DNA of 64,000 nucleotides. Origin: Lytechinus pictus. Taxonomy: Eukaryota; Echinodermata; Echinoidea; Temnopleuroida; Toxopneustidae. Below, piece after piece: positions 1-10,834 of this stretch (within the stretch, counting starts at the first letter, position 1; every line of letters begins with the position of its first letter). The DNA is taken from NCBI RefSeq assembly GCF_037042905.1, contig NC_087259.1, positions 23,422,501-23,486,500 on the forward strand, written 5' to 3'. The notes beneath the pieces are model-generated. The model was given only the letters and a program-made list of their open reading frames with translations, had not been told where the DNA came from and ran no database searches. The position numbers and the translations under genes are program-made.

Positions 1-2119
1 GCGCTCAAAAACGTGTTCTGTACCCCCTTTCACCTGAGAAGGACCCGTTTTTATGATGTGTTAACGAGTTCCCTTTTCGAAAAAGAAAAACAATATTCTA
101 ATTTCTAATATATCTATAAATGAGTTATGTGAGTCGGTAGATAAGCAGTGGCAGACAGATGAGGGGAGGGAGCTTGGGGGCTCCCCTCCCCCACAATTTT
201 TCAAGACCAAGAAAAAAACGGAGAAAGGAAAGAAGAAGAAAGAGAGATAGGTGAAATATAATATCATTTTCTGAATTTTATATCAAAATCTATCACTAAA
301 CTGGATTTCGTATAAAAATGTCAAAAAATTTGCTCGCTCGCTTCGCTCATTCATAACTTCTTATAAATTTAACGTGATACAAAATATCTAGCCGCCTGGA
401 ATTGTTTTTGCTCATTATGCCACTGTAAATAAGTCGTTTGTTTTCTTTGTTTTAAGAAAGTGCCCTTTCGATAAAACTATGCCTTTTTCCCTGTGCCCCC
501 CCCCTTTCAAATTCGCTCCGTCGCCCCTGAACACAACCTGTTATATAAATTGCCCATTGTAATCATTTTTTAATTGATTTGAATGTTTTACATTGTTTTA
601 CAATACATACTTACTATGTTACTTGACTTACATTTGTTTGTTGGATATGGAAATAAATGAAATTAATCGAAAAGCATTTTTTCATCTTCTTCACAGAAGC
701 TACAAAGTAGCCCCTCTTCTTCCCTTTTCGGTGGTCAAATATCCCCAATATTTTTAAATGAATCACTTTGTAGGTTTGAATGAACTGGATTTGATATTTT
801 TTTTTTTTGGGGGGGGACGTTGCGATGATCATTTCGAATAGAATAAAAAAAACAGTATATAGGTTCAATGTCAGTCCCATCTAATTCATGAGAACGACGT
901 CATTGTATTGAGGGACTGCGATCTCTGGTGGATTTGAGACAGATCCGAAACTGTATTTGAAGATTGAAAAAAAATATATGAATAATAGTGAACATTTGCG
1001 AGCGGGAACAGCGAGTGGGCAAAGATTGTCACCTTTCTCAAAGGAAAATTTAATTTGGCGACAAAATTCAGTTGGAGATTTGAAAAAGACAACTTCTTAT
1101 TTCACCCCTTTCCTTTGTTTTTTTTTTCATTTGTTTTCTTCATTATGGATTTTTTTTCGGGGGGGGCGCGGGGCCGGGGGGTACCCCAAGCTTCCCCATC
1201 TATACACCAGTGAGTACTTTTAATATCTGAAACGTGTACACTGACTGGCAAGGCAGCGATCAGACTGTGCAATATTTAGAATGAAGCATGATAAAAGAAC
1301 ATGTATTTTGGACGGGACCGAGTTTTGTATACACCGTATAAACAAACAAAAATTGTGTAAATGAGAAAAATAAAGAACCCTTACCAAGTACTAAAAAGTT
1401 AAATCAGCCAGAAATGAATGGAGAGTCGCTGGAAATTGTGTACCCCCTATAGATAGTAAAATGATTGAACAAACGTGTAGTAACCCTAGCCCCCCCCCCC
1501 CCCCACCCCCACCAATGACGCGTGTGCTTCTGTTAGGCAGCATTTCAATTATCATTACAGTTTTTTAAGCAATGCTAGATGGTATGGAGAACAAAATGTT
1601 CAATCTCCATCCCTTCCCATGAAATTCAAAATACACGTATACCCAAATAAACTTTGATAAAGTGAAATAAAGCTTTAATTGGATTGCTATGTAGTGATTA
1701 AGTATGCTTGAAATCTTAAATCTTTATTCAGGATTTTCCCCCAAGACTAGAGACTCATTGACCTTAATATTTTATTTCTATTTTTTTTTCGCTCGTCAGG
1801 TAATAGTTAGCCAGCTGTCACCTTCTTAAATAAATAGGCAGCGGTTACCACCAAAACATTAGAAATTAGAATTTTCAGGGAAATCTTAAGCTCAACATTT
1901 CGTTAAAAGAACATAGTAAAAAGGCTGTTTAAAATGTTTATATCATGCTGTTTACCATGTAGACCTTACAGTAGTTTTTTAAACAATTTAAAGAAGTGCT
2001 TAAAATCTTAAGCAACAAAGTTTTATTTTTGATGTTTGATTCTCAATAAATTTGTTAAACTGATAAACGTCTACTGCAAGATTCATATAGAAGACAGCGT
2101 TGTATAAGAAAATCAATGA
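1..2119. other. AT-rich non-coding DNA, no gene seen
   Basis: No exon with protein-like composition and splice signals was recognised. The stretch holds short C/G homopolymers (near 810, 1160 and 1490-1505) and degenerate repeat debris. The motif around 265-300, with a reversed form of 'gatagattttgacat', belongs to a family that reappears near 62070 and 62375. Short open frames here are low-complexity and not supported. Confidence 0.5.
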
Positions 2120-2121
2120 AT

Positions 2122-2338
2122 TATTATCATCGTCATTATTAGTATCATCGTCATCATCATCACCACCACCACTACCACCATCATCATCATCATCATCATC
2201 ATCGTCGTCGTCGTCGTTGTTGTTGTAGTAATAGTACGGCCGTCAGATGGTAAAAAGGTCTATCTCGAAAATCGCTGTTCTGAGAAAGTAGTAGTAGTAG
2301 TCCATCACCACTTGTACTACTACTACTACTACTACTCA
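2122..2338. repeat. trinucleotide microsatellites (CAT/CAC/CGT and GTA/CTA)
   Basis: 2122-2230 runs through CAT, CAC, CAT, CGT and TGT triplets. 2288-2338 has GTA repeats followed by ACT repeats, so it can fold into a hairpin. Confidence 0.85.
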
Positions 2339-3135
2339 GGAAAGTTATGCCCCCTCGATCCCCCTGAAAATCCTAGATCCACTCTTCCGGTTAACATAAA
2401 CGAACTGACCTTATAGGTATCGTATCAACGAGATCATGGATTTCCATAGAAATCTTGAGCTCAATATTTACATCTTAGCAGACTACCTCGCGCCCTCTAG
2501 TCTCATTACCCATGTTACCAGTGAACCAGTTCGACAATACACCAGACGGTGGACTGAAGTGTTTCCAGAAGAAGAAGAACTGTGAAATTGTATATGTTCA
2601 TTGCGTAGAAATGTAATTACATCTGTATTGTTCATGACGTAAAAATATCCCCCACTGATAAGCTAGTGATGCCAATCATCGATGTCATCGTCTCTGAAAA
2701 TATCTATCTCCTCCCTTCTTCGTCTCTTCACCCACCCATCCATGGATGTCGATCCACAGAGAGATGGAGGGATATATACCCAGTTTGACGCTGGCATCCC
2801 TAACTATTTTACGGTAGAACATTATAGTGACAGAGGAGGGAGTAACCCCCCCCCCCCGGGGGGGGGCAATTAAATGTATTGCAGTACTCTTGCGTGACTA
2901 AATTATTTCCAAACACCCCCTAAACGATTTTTTTTCTCTGTGTGCAAAATAACCCCCTGTGCGAAATAACCCCTATTTTTTTTCGCGGGCTTTATATACA
3001 CATTTCGGCCCCCGGGCCCCGGCTTAACAAGTTGTCGCCAGAATATGAGTATAATATGACACCGGGAAAAAAGCTTGTGGAAAAAAACATACCCTAAAAA
3101 CGTTTGGCTAGTCTTGACTTTAAAAACAAAAAAGC

Positions 3136-3556
3136 TTAAAGGGATGGTCCGGGCTGAAAGTATTTATAGCTTAATAAATAGAGTAGAATTCACTAAGCAA
3201 AATGCCGAAAATTTCATCAAAATCGGATAACAAATAACCAAGTTATTGAAGTTTAAAGTTTAGCAATATTTTGTGAAAACAGTCGTCATGAATATTCATT
3301 AGGTGGGCTGATGATGTCACATCCCCACTTGTTCTTTTGTATTTTATTATATTCAATTAGGTTTATTCAAAATTTTTCCTCCAAGAACTAGAAAAATAGG
3401 ATTGACAAATGATTTAGTGCATTAGATATTTATTGCTGCAACCTATTTCATTGTAAGGGAGACATATTATTCACAAGTATGACATAATGAAAAAAATTAT
3501 GATTTTATGTAATAACATAAGAAAACGGAAAGTGGGGATGTGATTATATATTCATG
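3136..3556 (+). mobile_element. partial TTAA-type MITE, GGGATGGTCC family
   Basis: Begins TTAAAGGGATGGTCCGGGCT and follows the complete copy at 49627 through the left arm and into the centre (GAAAACGGAAAGTGG), then diverges near 3556, so the right terminal repeat is missing. A further copy is at 26888. Confidence 0.7.
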
Positions 3557-3763
3557 GATTTTTTTTCAAAAACACATGAAAAAGTGGTCTTTGGTTTTTT
3601 TTTAATGTGATTATAAGATAATTCAAAATCCATTTAAGGCACTTTAGTTAGCCTGGCCGGGAGGAAGTGGGCGCCATTTTTCGAAAAGTACACATATGGG
3701 CGCCAAAAATCAGGTCAAATTTGCCCCCCCCCTCCCTCCCCACGAAATCCTGGATCCGCGCCT

Positions 3764-4727
3764 GGGTTCTATAACAATAACCCAATTAGGGCAATCACCC
3801 CCTGACAACTACTTCAAGGAAATTATTATCCCCATATTTTTACCGGCGGGGACTGATACCCCCCCCCCCGGAAATTTACCCTCCAGATAATTACTCCGGA
3901 TAATTACCCCTAGTATGGAGCCTTGAAAATGCCATTAACGCGACGACATGGCGTGGTACTTTATCTTGCCATGTCTTAATTAATCATTGGCGGCGGAAGG
4001 CAAACAAATTTAGGGGGGTCCACCTGAAATTTTGGGATGGACACAGGTAAAAAAATTGACAAGTAAATCAACCAAAATTTATAAAAAGGACCACCAATTT
4101 TGAAAAAATTTTGACAAGAAAAAAAGGTTATAAACCAAAATTAGGGGGACAAAAAGATTTTAGGGGGGGGGGGTCCACCTCAATTTAGGGGGGACGTAGA
4201 AAACAAATTGACAAGCAAAAAAAAGGTTCTCAACTAAAAATCTAGGGGGGACCGTCCCCCCACCTCAAATTTAGGAGGAAAGGTCCCCCCCCCCCCCCCC
4301 GCTTCCGCCGCCTAAGTAATTAATACGCTTATTATTTCGACATAGCGATATATTCTATCTTGTCAAGTCGATATGTCCACACGGCGAGATATGAAGTGTA
4401 CAAGTCCCGGCGAGAATCCCGATATATCGCTATGTTGACATGTAACTTATTTAAGTCGACTTGGCAAGATAAAATATCTCGCCATGTTGACATATTTTAT
4501 AAGTGGACTGACTTGGCAGGATAACGTATCGCGCCATTATTTAGTCGACATGGCAAGATAAAGTATCTCGCCATGTCGTCAAGTCGATGGCTCCGTATGG
4601 CGTCTAGAGGGTAAATTTCCGGGGGGGGGGGGGGTAACAGTCCCTGACGATAAAATATGGGGATAATATTTTCCTTGAAGTAGATGTCAGGGGGCGATTG
4701 TCCTTTGGGTCATCGTTATATAACCCC
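3764..4727. mobile_element. large foldback element with inverted arms
   Basis: The left arm (3764-3890: GGGTTCTATAACAATAACCC, a run reading CCCCCTGACAACTACTTCAAGG, CCCCATATTTTTACC, a C-run, GGAAATTTACCCTC) returns inverted at 4600-4727 (GAGGGTAAATTTCC, a G-run, ATATGGGGATAAT, CTTGAAGTAGATGTCAGGGGG, TTATATAACCCC). The inner arms carry repeats of ATCTCGCCATGTCGACAT, the motif amplified at 24427-24822. A second element (3989-4312) sits in the centre. No coding capacity. Confidence 0.7.
3989..4312. mobile_element. nested GGCGGCGGAAG-terminated MITE
   Basis: Starts GGCGGCGGAAGGC and ends GCTTCCGCCGCC. The interior holds three or four diverged units of the type 'aaaattttgacaagcaaaaaa', separated by poly-G and poly-C runs. 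The same family is at 10694-10834, and one end of it is at 47428. Confidence 0.75.
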
Positions 4728-5154
4728 AATGGACTCGTATCATTGGCATTTTGACCTCTTGATGGCATTGGATCTCACTATATCCTGACCATAATTTTAC
4801 ACACAGCGCGGGCTACCCGCGGGCTATCGGACCCGCGGTCTATCGGGCTGTAACCTCTGCAATTGGGTTACCGGTATTTCATTTTACTTGAATGCAGTAT
4901 TATTTGGTTCATCCAAGGAGTTAGAGTGATATCTCCTTGGTTCATCCCATTGTGAGTAAAATTATCTTGCAAATTTATACAGTATAACGTAGAACGTTCA
5001 GTCTATTCTCAAGTTAAGCTTACGTCCAGAGGCAGAGATTAGAGTTCCATGAATCTATGAAGTCGTGATGTGTACAGATAGTTAATTCATTACTGTAGAA
5101 TAGTTGTCGAGTTGCGATCGCGGACGGATGCGCTGTTCGGAACTGGCTCTGCTC

Positions 5155-5475
5155 TTTACAGTCTTAAGACTTAAGTCTTAGTCTTGAGTTGAGGACGCAA
5201 TGATGATGACTTTTAAATTAATGAAATATACTTCTTCATCATTGACATCTTGACACTCTTCCCATAGTCGCAGAAGAGAAGGACCAAAACAAAGATGGAT
5301 TTCCCTCGGAAAACCATCTTTTGAAACAAAAATCACTCGAATTTTATTATGATGAATTTCATTGATTTTTAAACCTTCCTACGCCTAATGCGTAGGAAGG
5401 TTTTAAAAATTATGATATAAAAATGTGAAAAAATTTATCATCAATGCGTCCTCAAGACTACTCTGCTCTGCCTTG
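5155..5475. mobile_element. short foldback element with a strong central hairpin
   Basis: The centre is a perfect 14-bp stem AAACCTTCCTACGC (5371-5384), loop CTAAT, then GCGTAGGAAGGTTT (5390-5403). An outer pair brackets it: GAGGACGCAATGATGATGA near 5190 and TCATCAATGCGTCCTCAAG near 5440. It is non-coding. The stretch 4728-5154 before it shows nothing recognisable. Confidence 0.6.
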
Positions 5476-5559
5476 CGGCTTGCTGGCGCCTAGGCCTAGC
5501 CCTAGTCTCAGGAATAATCTTCGTTTCCGGGATTTCTTTAACAATTTCTGATATTTTAA

Positions 5560-6140
5560 TAATTTTATTATGTATTGGTGAGAGAAGCCAGCGTAGTGGA
5601 ACAACTCAAAGGATTTTAACTAAAAATGATTGATGGGCATTTTGTTTCTAGTAAAATTCGTAAAATAAAATAAAAATTTGTTACTAAAAAATGCAGGTCA
5701 TTTTTGTCCCACGTAAAATTTGACAACCCCCCCCCCAAAAAAAAATGAAAAAAGGTTTTAACTAATTATGATCGAAGGTCATTTTGTCTTACGTAAAATT
5801 TGACAAATTGAAAAAAAAGGTCACTAAAAAAGATGGTCACTTTGTCCACCGTTATATTTGGCAAGCCCCCAACCCCCCATAAAAGATTGTCACTAAAAGT
5901 GATGTATAGAGAGTTATATTGTTCCCCGTAAAATTTGACAAGCAAAAACAAAAGGCCAAAAAAGATAAAAGAATATGAACGAAATATTCCCATTACAACT
6001 ATTGCTGTGATTCTCATAAGGGAGGGGAGCACATAACTTTGTATGAACAACATATTTACATCCAAAATATTGACTATAAATATCAAAAGGGGGAATGGGC
6101 AAGAAATGCTCACCCCCCCCCCCCCCCGGATCCGCCACTG
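5560..6140. repeat. degenerate repeats of the 'ggtcattttgtc...aaaatttgacaa' type
   Basis: Diverged units contain GTAAAATTTGACAA and GGTCACTTTGTCC separated by C or A runs, ending in a C-run followed by GGATCCGCCACTG. They are related to the interiors of the elements at 3989 and 10694 and to 63270-63440. Minus-strand open frames here are by-products. Confidence 0.55.
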
Positions 6141-6589
6141 ATTCCAATCTATAATGACTTTTCTCTGCAATACTGATGCTTTGAAATCCAGATACTGAAG
6201 ATTAATATGCTTAATATAAATTATGAACGTCTGACAAAAAGATAACCAACCGATCACCTGACTGATCAGTTGACCAGTACGTGTATCACTTCGGAGTTGA
6301 TCAGTCGTCGCGGCTGTGTGGAACGCTCACCGAAAAATCAACAAAAAGGGCCTGAAATGTAAGTTTAACATTAATCCATTTTAATTTCAAATAGTATTTA
6401 TATTATTTCTGACCTTATGAAAGTTATATCTTATGCATCCAACTTGTATTAAGGCGTACATTTACCAAAGTCCTGGGTTAGAAATCAAAACAGCATTGTC
6501 CAACCCATAATTTGGGTAATGTCGCCTATGAGGTCCATACATGTAATGTTTGGACCTCATTGGTACTAGCAGTGGATCTAGAGACCCTT

Positions 6590-8215
6590 TTTAGCTCATC
6601 TAGCCCGAAGGGCAAGATGAGCTTATGCCGTGGCGTGGCGTCCGTCGTCTGTCGTCCGTCCACAATTTCAAAATGCTACTTCTTTGCCATTTCAAGTCCG
6701 ATTTCAATTCTGTTTGCTTTATATGATAGCACTAGGTGGGGGATTCAAAACTTCTACCCAGAATTTTGAAATTCATTAAATATGCTAATTTATGCGCATT
6801 TTTCAAAATTCACAAAAAATGCTTCTTTATTTGTTGACTGATTTTGAATTTTTTGCTTCCATCTGGTAGAGCTTCATGAGGTTCACCAAACTTCTACACA
6901 GAATTTTGAAATTTTGACCAGAACAATTTTAATGCTAATTTATGCGAAATTAATTTATGCAAATTTTTAAAAATTTGCATAAAATGCTTTTTCTTCTTTA
7001 ATTGTTGACCGATTTTGATTTTTTTTCTTCCATCTGGTAGAACTTCATTAGGTTCACCATACTCTTACACAGAATTTTGAAATTTTTAGTAGAAAATTAT
7101 TTATGCTAATTTCTGCGAAATTTATTCAGAAATCACAGAAAATGCCTCTTCTTCTTTATTTGTTGACAGATTTTGATTTTTTCCCTTCCATCTGGTAGAG
7201 CTGCATGAGGTTCACCAAACTTCTACACAGAATTTTGACCAGAACAATTTTTATGCTAATTTATGCGAAATTAATTTATGCAAATTTTTAAAAATTCACA
7301 TATGATGCTTCTTCTTTATTTGTTGACAGATTTTGATTTTTTTTCTTCCATCTAGTAGAGCTTCATGAGGTTCACCATACTCTTACACAGAATTTCGAAA
7401 TTTTGACTAGAACAATTTTTATGCTAATTTATGCAAAATTAATTTATTCATATTTTTAAAAATTCACATAAAATGCTTTTTCTTCTTTAATTGTTGACCG
7501 ATTTTGATTTTTTTTCTTCCATCTGGTAGAACTTCATGAGGTTCACCATACTCTTACACAGAATTTTGAAATTTTTAGTTGAAAATTATTTATGCTAATT
7601 TCTGCAAAATTTATTTAGAAATCACAGAAAATACCCCTTCTTCTTTATTTGTTGACAGATTTTGATTTTTTTTCTTCCATCTGGTAGAGCTGCATGAGGT
7701 TCACCAAACTTGTACACAAAATTTTGAAATTTTGTCTGGAAAATTGTTTATGCTAATTTATGCAAAATTTATTCATAAATCACAAAAAATGTTTTTTCTT
7801 CTTCATTTGTTGATCAATTTCAATTTTGTTTGCTTAATATGATAGCTCGAGGTGGTGACACAAATTTTAACACAGAATTTTGAAATTCATTAAATATGCT
7901 AATTTATTCATATATTTTCAAAACTCACAAAAATTACTTATTTATTTGTTGATTGATTTTGATTATATTTCTTCCATCTGAGAGCTACATGAGGTTCACC
8001 AAGGTTCTACACAGAGTTAAGAAATTTTGACTAGAAAGTTTTTTATGCTGAATTTATATGAAATTTATTCATAGATCACAAAAATGCTTCTAATGTCATT
8101 TCTTCATCGATTTCAATTCTATATCCTCAATTTATGTCACCAATATAGTTCACTACAGTGTCAACTGGGCTGAAATTAAAATTGTGTTAAATTTCGTTGC
8201 GAGATGCCGGATGAG
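6590..8215 (+). repeat. tandem array of about 240-bp units in a GATGAGCT-ended element
   Basis: Opens with TTTAGCTCATCTAGCCCGAA and closes with GCCGGATGAGCTCC, so the ends are short inverted repeats (AGCTCATC/GATGAGCT). Between them are about six diverged units, each with CTTCCATCTGGTAGAGCT, GAGGTTCACCAAACTTCTAC, CACAGAATTTTGAAATT and TATGCTAATTTATGC. A second, 5'-shortened copy lies at 38108-38912 with the same end. No coding capacity. Confidence 0.85.
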
Positions 8216-8980
8216 CTCCACATCATTGATGTGCTAGTTTTATTGACAAAATGAGGCAGAGAGAGAGAAAAGGTCCATCCTAATGTAAAAAAGGAAATAA
8301 TTTCAAAATGAAATTAATTTTGATGTTGATATTAAATCTATTTTTCTAATTTTAACATTAAAAATGTTGATATGGTTTTGCCAGCTGATACAGTATCTAC
8401 CGGATATCTCCTTTTCTATAAATAGGGTGACTGCACATGGAGGAAAAAAACCCTCCTTTTGTGCCGCACTCACCCCAAAATGGTCATGGTTTTGATGGGA
8501 AAATCAATGTTTGATTAAATGTATTTCTGACATATGATCCTGTCATCCAGATTTAACATTAATTTAAAGAGAATTAAATGCTCCAATAGCCTACTTAGTT
8601 TTCATTTAGAGTCTAGTCACTACCATTAATTTGGTGTGGCATGAAAAAAAAGTACCGGGAGTTCAAACTTCAAAGTCTAATATCTTTGTGAATAAATGTA
8701 AGGTAAGGTCCCCCAAATCTGCGTCTGCATATCTGCGCGATTCTAGTGAAAAACAACTGGGTATAAATTTAAACTTGATATGATTGTGATTCCTCATGGA
8801 AAATGTATCATCTTCACCCATTTTGATTTTTTGGATTTTGTTTCGTGCAACTTTTGATACCAAATTTTAATGTAGATTTCACACTTCTGTCACTTCTTAG
8901 TTGATTTGGGGTTGCCTTGATAATGATTAATGTTGTTAAAATACCAACCTTTTTGTTTGTGTTTTTTTAATCCATTGCAG
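8216..8980. other. presumed intron upstream of the first visible exon of gene 1
   Basis: AT-rich with no exon recognised. It ends in a good acceptor: a T-rich tract (8951-8970) and tccattgcag at 8971-8980. This suggests the following exon is internal. Confidence 0.5.
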
Positions 8981-9217
8981 TGTCGATATCCATAAAAAAG
9001 GAATAATGCATCAACCTCTCCAGTCTGGCCAGCTCCTCGACACTAAGCAGGTCCTCGGAGAGCACCTGTTTGCCAAGGTCTCTGAATTGCATGATGGGAA
9101 GACTGACCGCATCACAGGAATGCTTCTGGAAGCCACGAATGAAGATGTAATGAGGATGCTAGAGGATGCTGCCTTTCTCAAAAGAAGAATAGAGGGCGCT
9201 CTCCGAGTCATAGAAGA
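8981..9217 (+). CDS. tri-MLLE (PABC-like) protein, exon with MLLE domain 1
   Basis: Encodes about 79 residues, including a complete MLLE/PABC domain: the GEHLF helix start, then RITGMLLE, the family signature (KITGMLLE in human PABPC1), then helices with EDVMRMLED and LKRRIEGALRVIEE. MLLE domains bind PAM2 peptides of translation and mRNA-decay factors. The exon is bounded by tgcag at 8980 and GTAAAT at 9218, leaving phase 2 on both sides; read through, the frame would stop at once (TAA 9219-9221), so splicing is needed. The frame is open back to the acceptor, so the ATG at 9006 is probably internal, although a start there cannot be excluded. The preceding residues (VDIHKKGIMHQPLQSGQLL) resemble the linker before PABC in poly(A)-binding proteins. 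No RRM exon was found upstream in the window. Confidence 0.85.
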
Positions 9218-9865
9218 GTAAATATTGTTGTCTACGAATGAATTATTATTTTATAATGTGCAAATCATTGATTTCCCATGGTATATTTTCCAAACACCAT
9301 CATTTGTAAAGCATTCTTGAACAAGCACATGTTCATTGCATCTACTCAGAAGGGTGAAAATTGTATTTGAAAGCTTTGTTTAGCTCACCACCTGTTAAAA
9401 ATATAATATCATTTGAATGTAAGAATAAGGGATCCAAATTGCATCCTTCTCCAATCTGTCTGTCCATCACTGATGTTTCAGTGTGGATAGCTCCATGAGT
9501 TAACCTATAGATGTACATGAAAAATAGTTCATAAATTTGTTACTGTGATGGTTCATTGTTAATTATTGTTCATTGTCATCGGAGGTCACATGTTAAGGTC
9601 ATGGGTCATTTGAGGTTATAAAGTGTCCCCAACAATTATATTTACAAATAAAGTGTTTTATGGAAATGTGGAAATTAAACTTTGAACTTTGACTTAAACA
9701 GAGTCCCTCTGTAGTCAGCACCGGCCATTAGCAAATTTGCTTGTTCAATAGTTAAACGTAGTGACTGGTTCCATGATAGGTATCAGCGAAACATTGCTTA
9801 GGATCCAAATCATCATTTTATATTAATAGCATGGTTGACGACTATTCATATTTACTTTTATACAG
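9218..9865 (+). other. intron 1 of the visible part of gene 1
   Basis: GT at 9218 and AG at 9864-9865 (tttatacag). AT-rich, with no element of its own recognised. It has several GGTCA half-sites near 9590-9615 (AAGGTCATGGGTCATTTGAGG). Confidence 0.7.
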
Positions 9866-9960
9866 GGAAGATAAATCTATTGGTGGAAAGGAACAAATTG
9901 GAGAAGAACTTTATTCTCATATATCCAAGATAGAACCGATTCAGTGCGCAAAAGTAACAG
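9866..9960 (+). CDS. tri-MLLE protein, exon with first half of MLLE domain 2
   Basis: A 95-bp exon entered in phase 2 and left in phase 1. It begins EEDKSIGGKEQIGEELYSHI and ends CAKVT plus the first base of a Gly codon. The acceptor is tttatacag and the donor GTGAGT at 9961, a near-consensus site. It supplies the first helices of MLLE domain 2 (GEELY, equivalent to GERLF in PABPC1) only seven residues after domain 1 ends, so the two domains are almost contiguous. Tyr replaces the Phe that, in the human domain, stacks against the PAM2 aromatic residue. The second half of the domain is in the next exon. Confidence 0.85.
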
Positions 9961-9985
9961 GTGAGTGATTTTAGATACTTGATCA

Positions 9986-10132
9986 GGGGCCCGTTGCAGA
10001 AAGAGTTGCATTTAAACGCAAGTCAAAAAATTTATTGCAAGTCCCAAATGCGCGCTGTTGATTGGTTGAAAATCAAATTGCGCATGATTTTTAGAGTTGC
10101 GATTGATTGCAACTCTTTCTGCAACGGGCCCC
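9986..10132. mobile_element. 147-bp MITE with perfect GGGGCCCGTTGCAG ends
   Basis: Starts GGGGCCCGTTGCAGAAAGAG and ends with its exact inverse (CTCTTTCTGCAACGGGCCCC), inside the intron between exons 9866-9960 and 10486-10674. It begins only 26 bp after the donor. The short A/T-rich remainder of this intron (10133-10485) has T-runs and TTATTA repeats. Confidence 0.85.
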
Positions 10133-10485
10133 AGGTAATTTTTTTTTTTTTTAATTGTTCAGGCCTAAGAAATACATGTACACATGCCTGGACCAAATAT
10201 AGGTTTCAAGTGTCTTGGAATCGCCAACTCAGCAACTTGCAAAAAGTTGGGACCCCCGTCATTCACAAAAAATTATTTATACGAAAATGACTACTATACA
10301 TTACAGAAGCAGTTAGTCTTCATCATCTTCATTCTAAAGCATCATATTGTAATAACTATATATACATGTAGTTATTATCATTAATTATATAATTATTATT
10401 AATATCATTGTTGTTATCGGTATGATTATTATTACTTCTATTATAATAAGTCATTATCATCACCCTTAATGTTACCCATTTGCAG

Positions 10486-10674
10486 GAATGCTCCTAGAGT
10501 TGGATGTAAAAGTGATACGACGCTTGCTCGCATCGCCCTCAGAGCTAAGGCTAGCCGTTCAGAAGTCACTCAACACCCTGAAGGCCGATGGAAGCTGTAG
10601 AGACCAAATTGGAGAGCATATCTACGGGCTGGTGGCAAGTGATTACACTGCGGATTCTGCTGCCAAGATCACAG
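10486..10674 (+). CDS. tri-MLLE protein, exon with end of MLLE 2 and start of MLLE 3
   Basis: Entered in phase 1 (tttgcag before 10486) so that the split Gly codon gives VTGMLLELD; left in phase 1 at 10674 (donor GTGGGT). Residues run GMLLELDVKVIRRLLASPSE, then LRLAVQKSLNTLKADG, completing MLLE 2, and continue with no linker into MLLE 3: CRDQIGEHIYGLV through SAAKIT and the first base of Gly. Thus a single exon spans the boundary between two domains. The intron falls at the same place (TG|MLLE, phase 1) at both ends of this exon, as expected if it arose by exon duplication. Unspliced, the frame would hit TAG at 10680. Confidence 0.87.
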
Positions 10675-10693
10675 GTGGGTAGCATGTAGCATT

Positions 10694-10834
10694 GGCGGCG
10701 GAAGCCCAAAAATTTAGGGGGGACCACCAAAAATTTTGACAGGCAAAAAAAAAAAAGAAGTTTTTTTAGGGGGGGAGCGTCCCCCCCCCCCACCTCAAAT
10801 TTTGAGGGGGACAGGTCCCCCTGCTTCCGCCGCC
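10694..10834. mobile_element. 141-bp GGCGGCGGAAGC MITE next to a splice donor
   Basis: TIR GGCGGCGGAAGC at the left and GCTTCCGCCGCC at the right, with poly-A and poly-C runs inside. It begins 20 bp after the end of exon 10486-10674. Same family as 3989-4312. Confidence 0.85.

Noticed and set aside
5766..6257. 163-codon minus-strand frame with hydrophobic stretches
   Set aside because: It lies in degenerate repeats with a C-run; no motif or splice context.
6512..6769. 85-codon frame at the start of the 240-bp array
   Set aside because: Covers repeat-end sequence shared with many copies; no protein motif.
1..8980. RRM exons of a poly(A)-binding protein upstream of the MLLE exons
   Set aside because: Looked for RNP-type motifs with splice sites and found none; the upstream part of the gene lies outside or was not recognisable.
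9006..9221. A complete 71-residue protein starting at ATG 9006 and stopping at TAA 9219
   Set aside because: The stop lies in an intron: GTAAAT donor at 9218 and the next exon continues the frame into a second MLLE domain.
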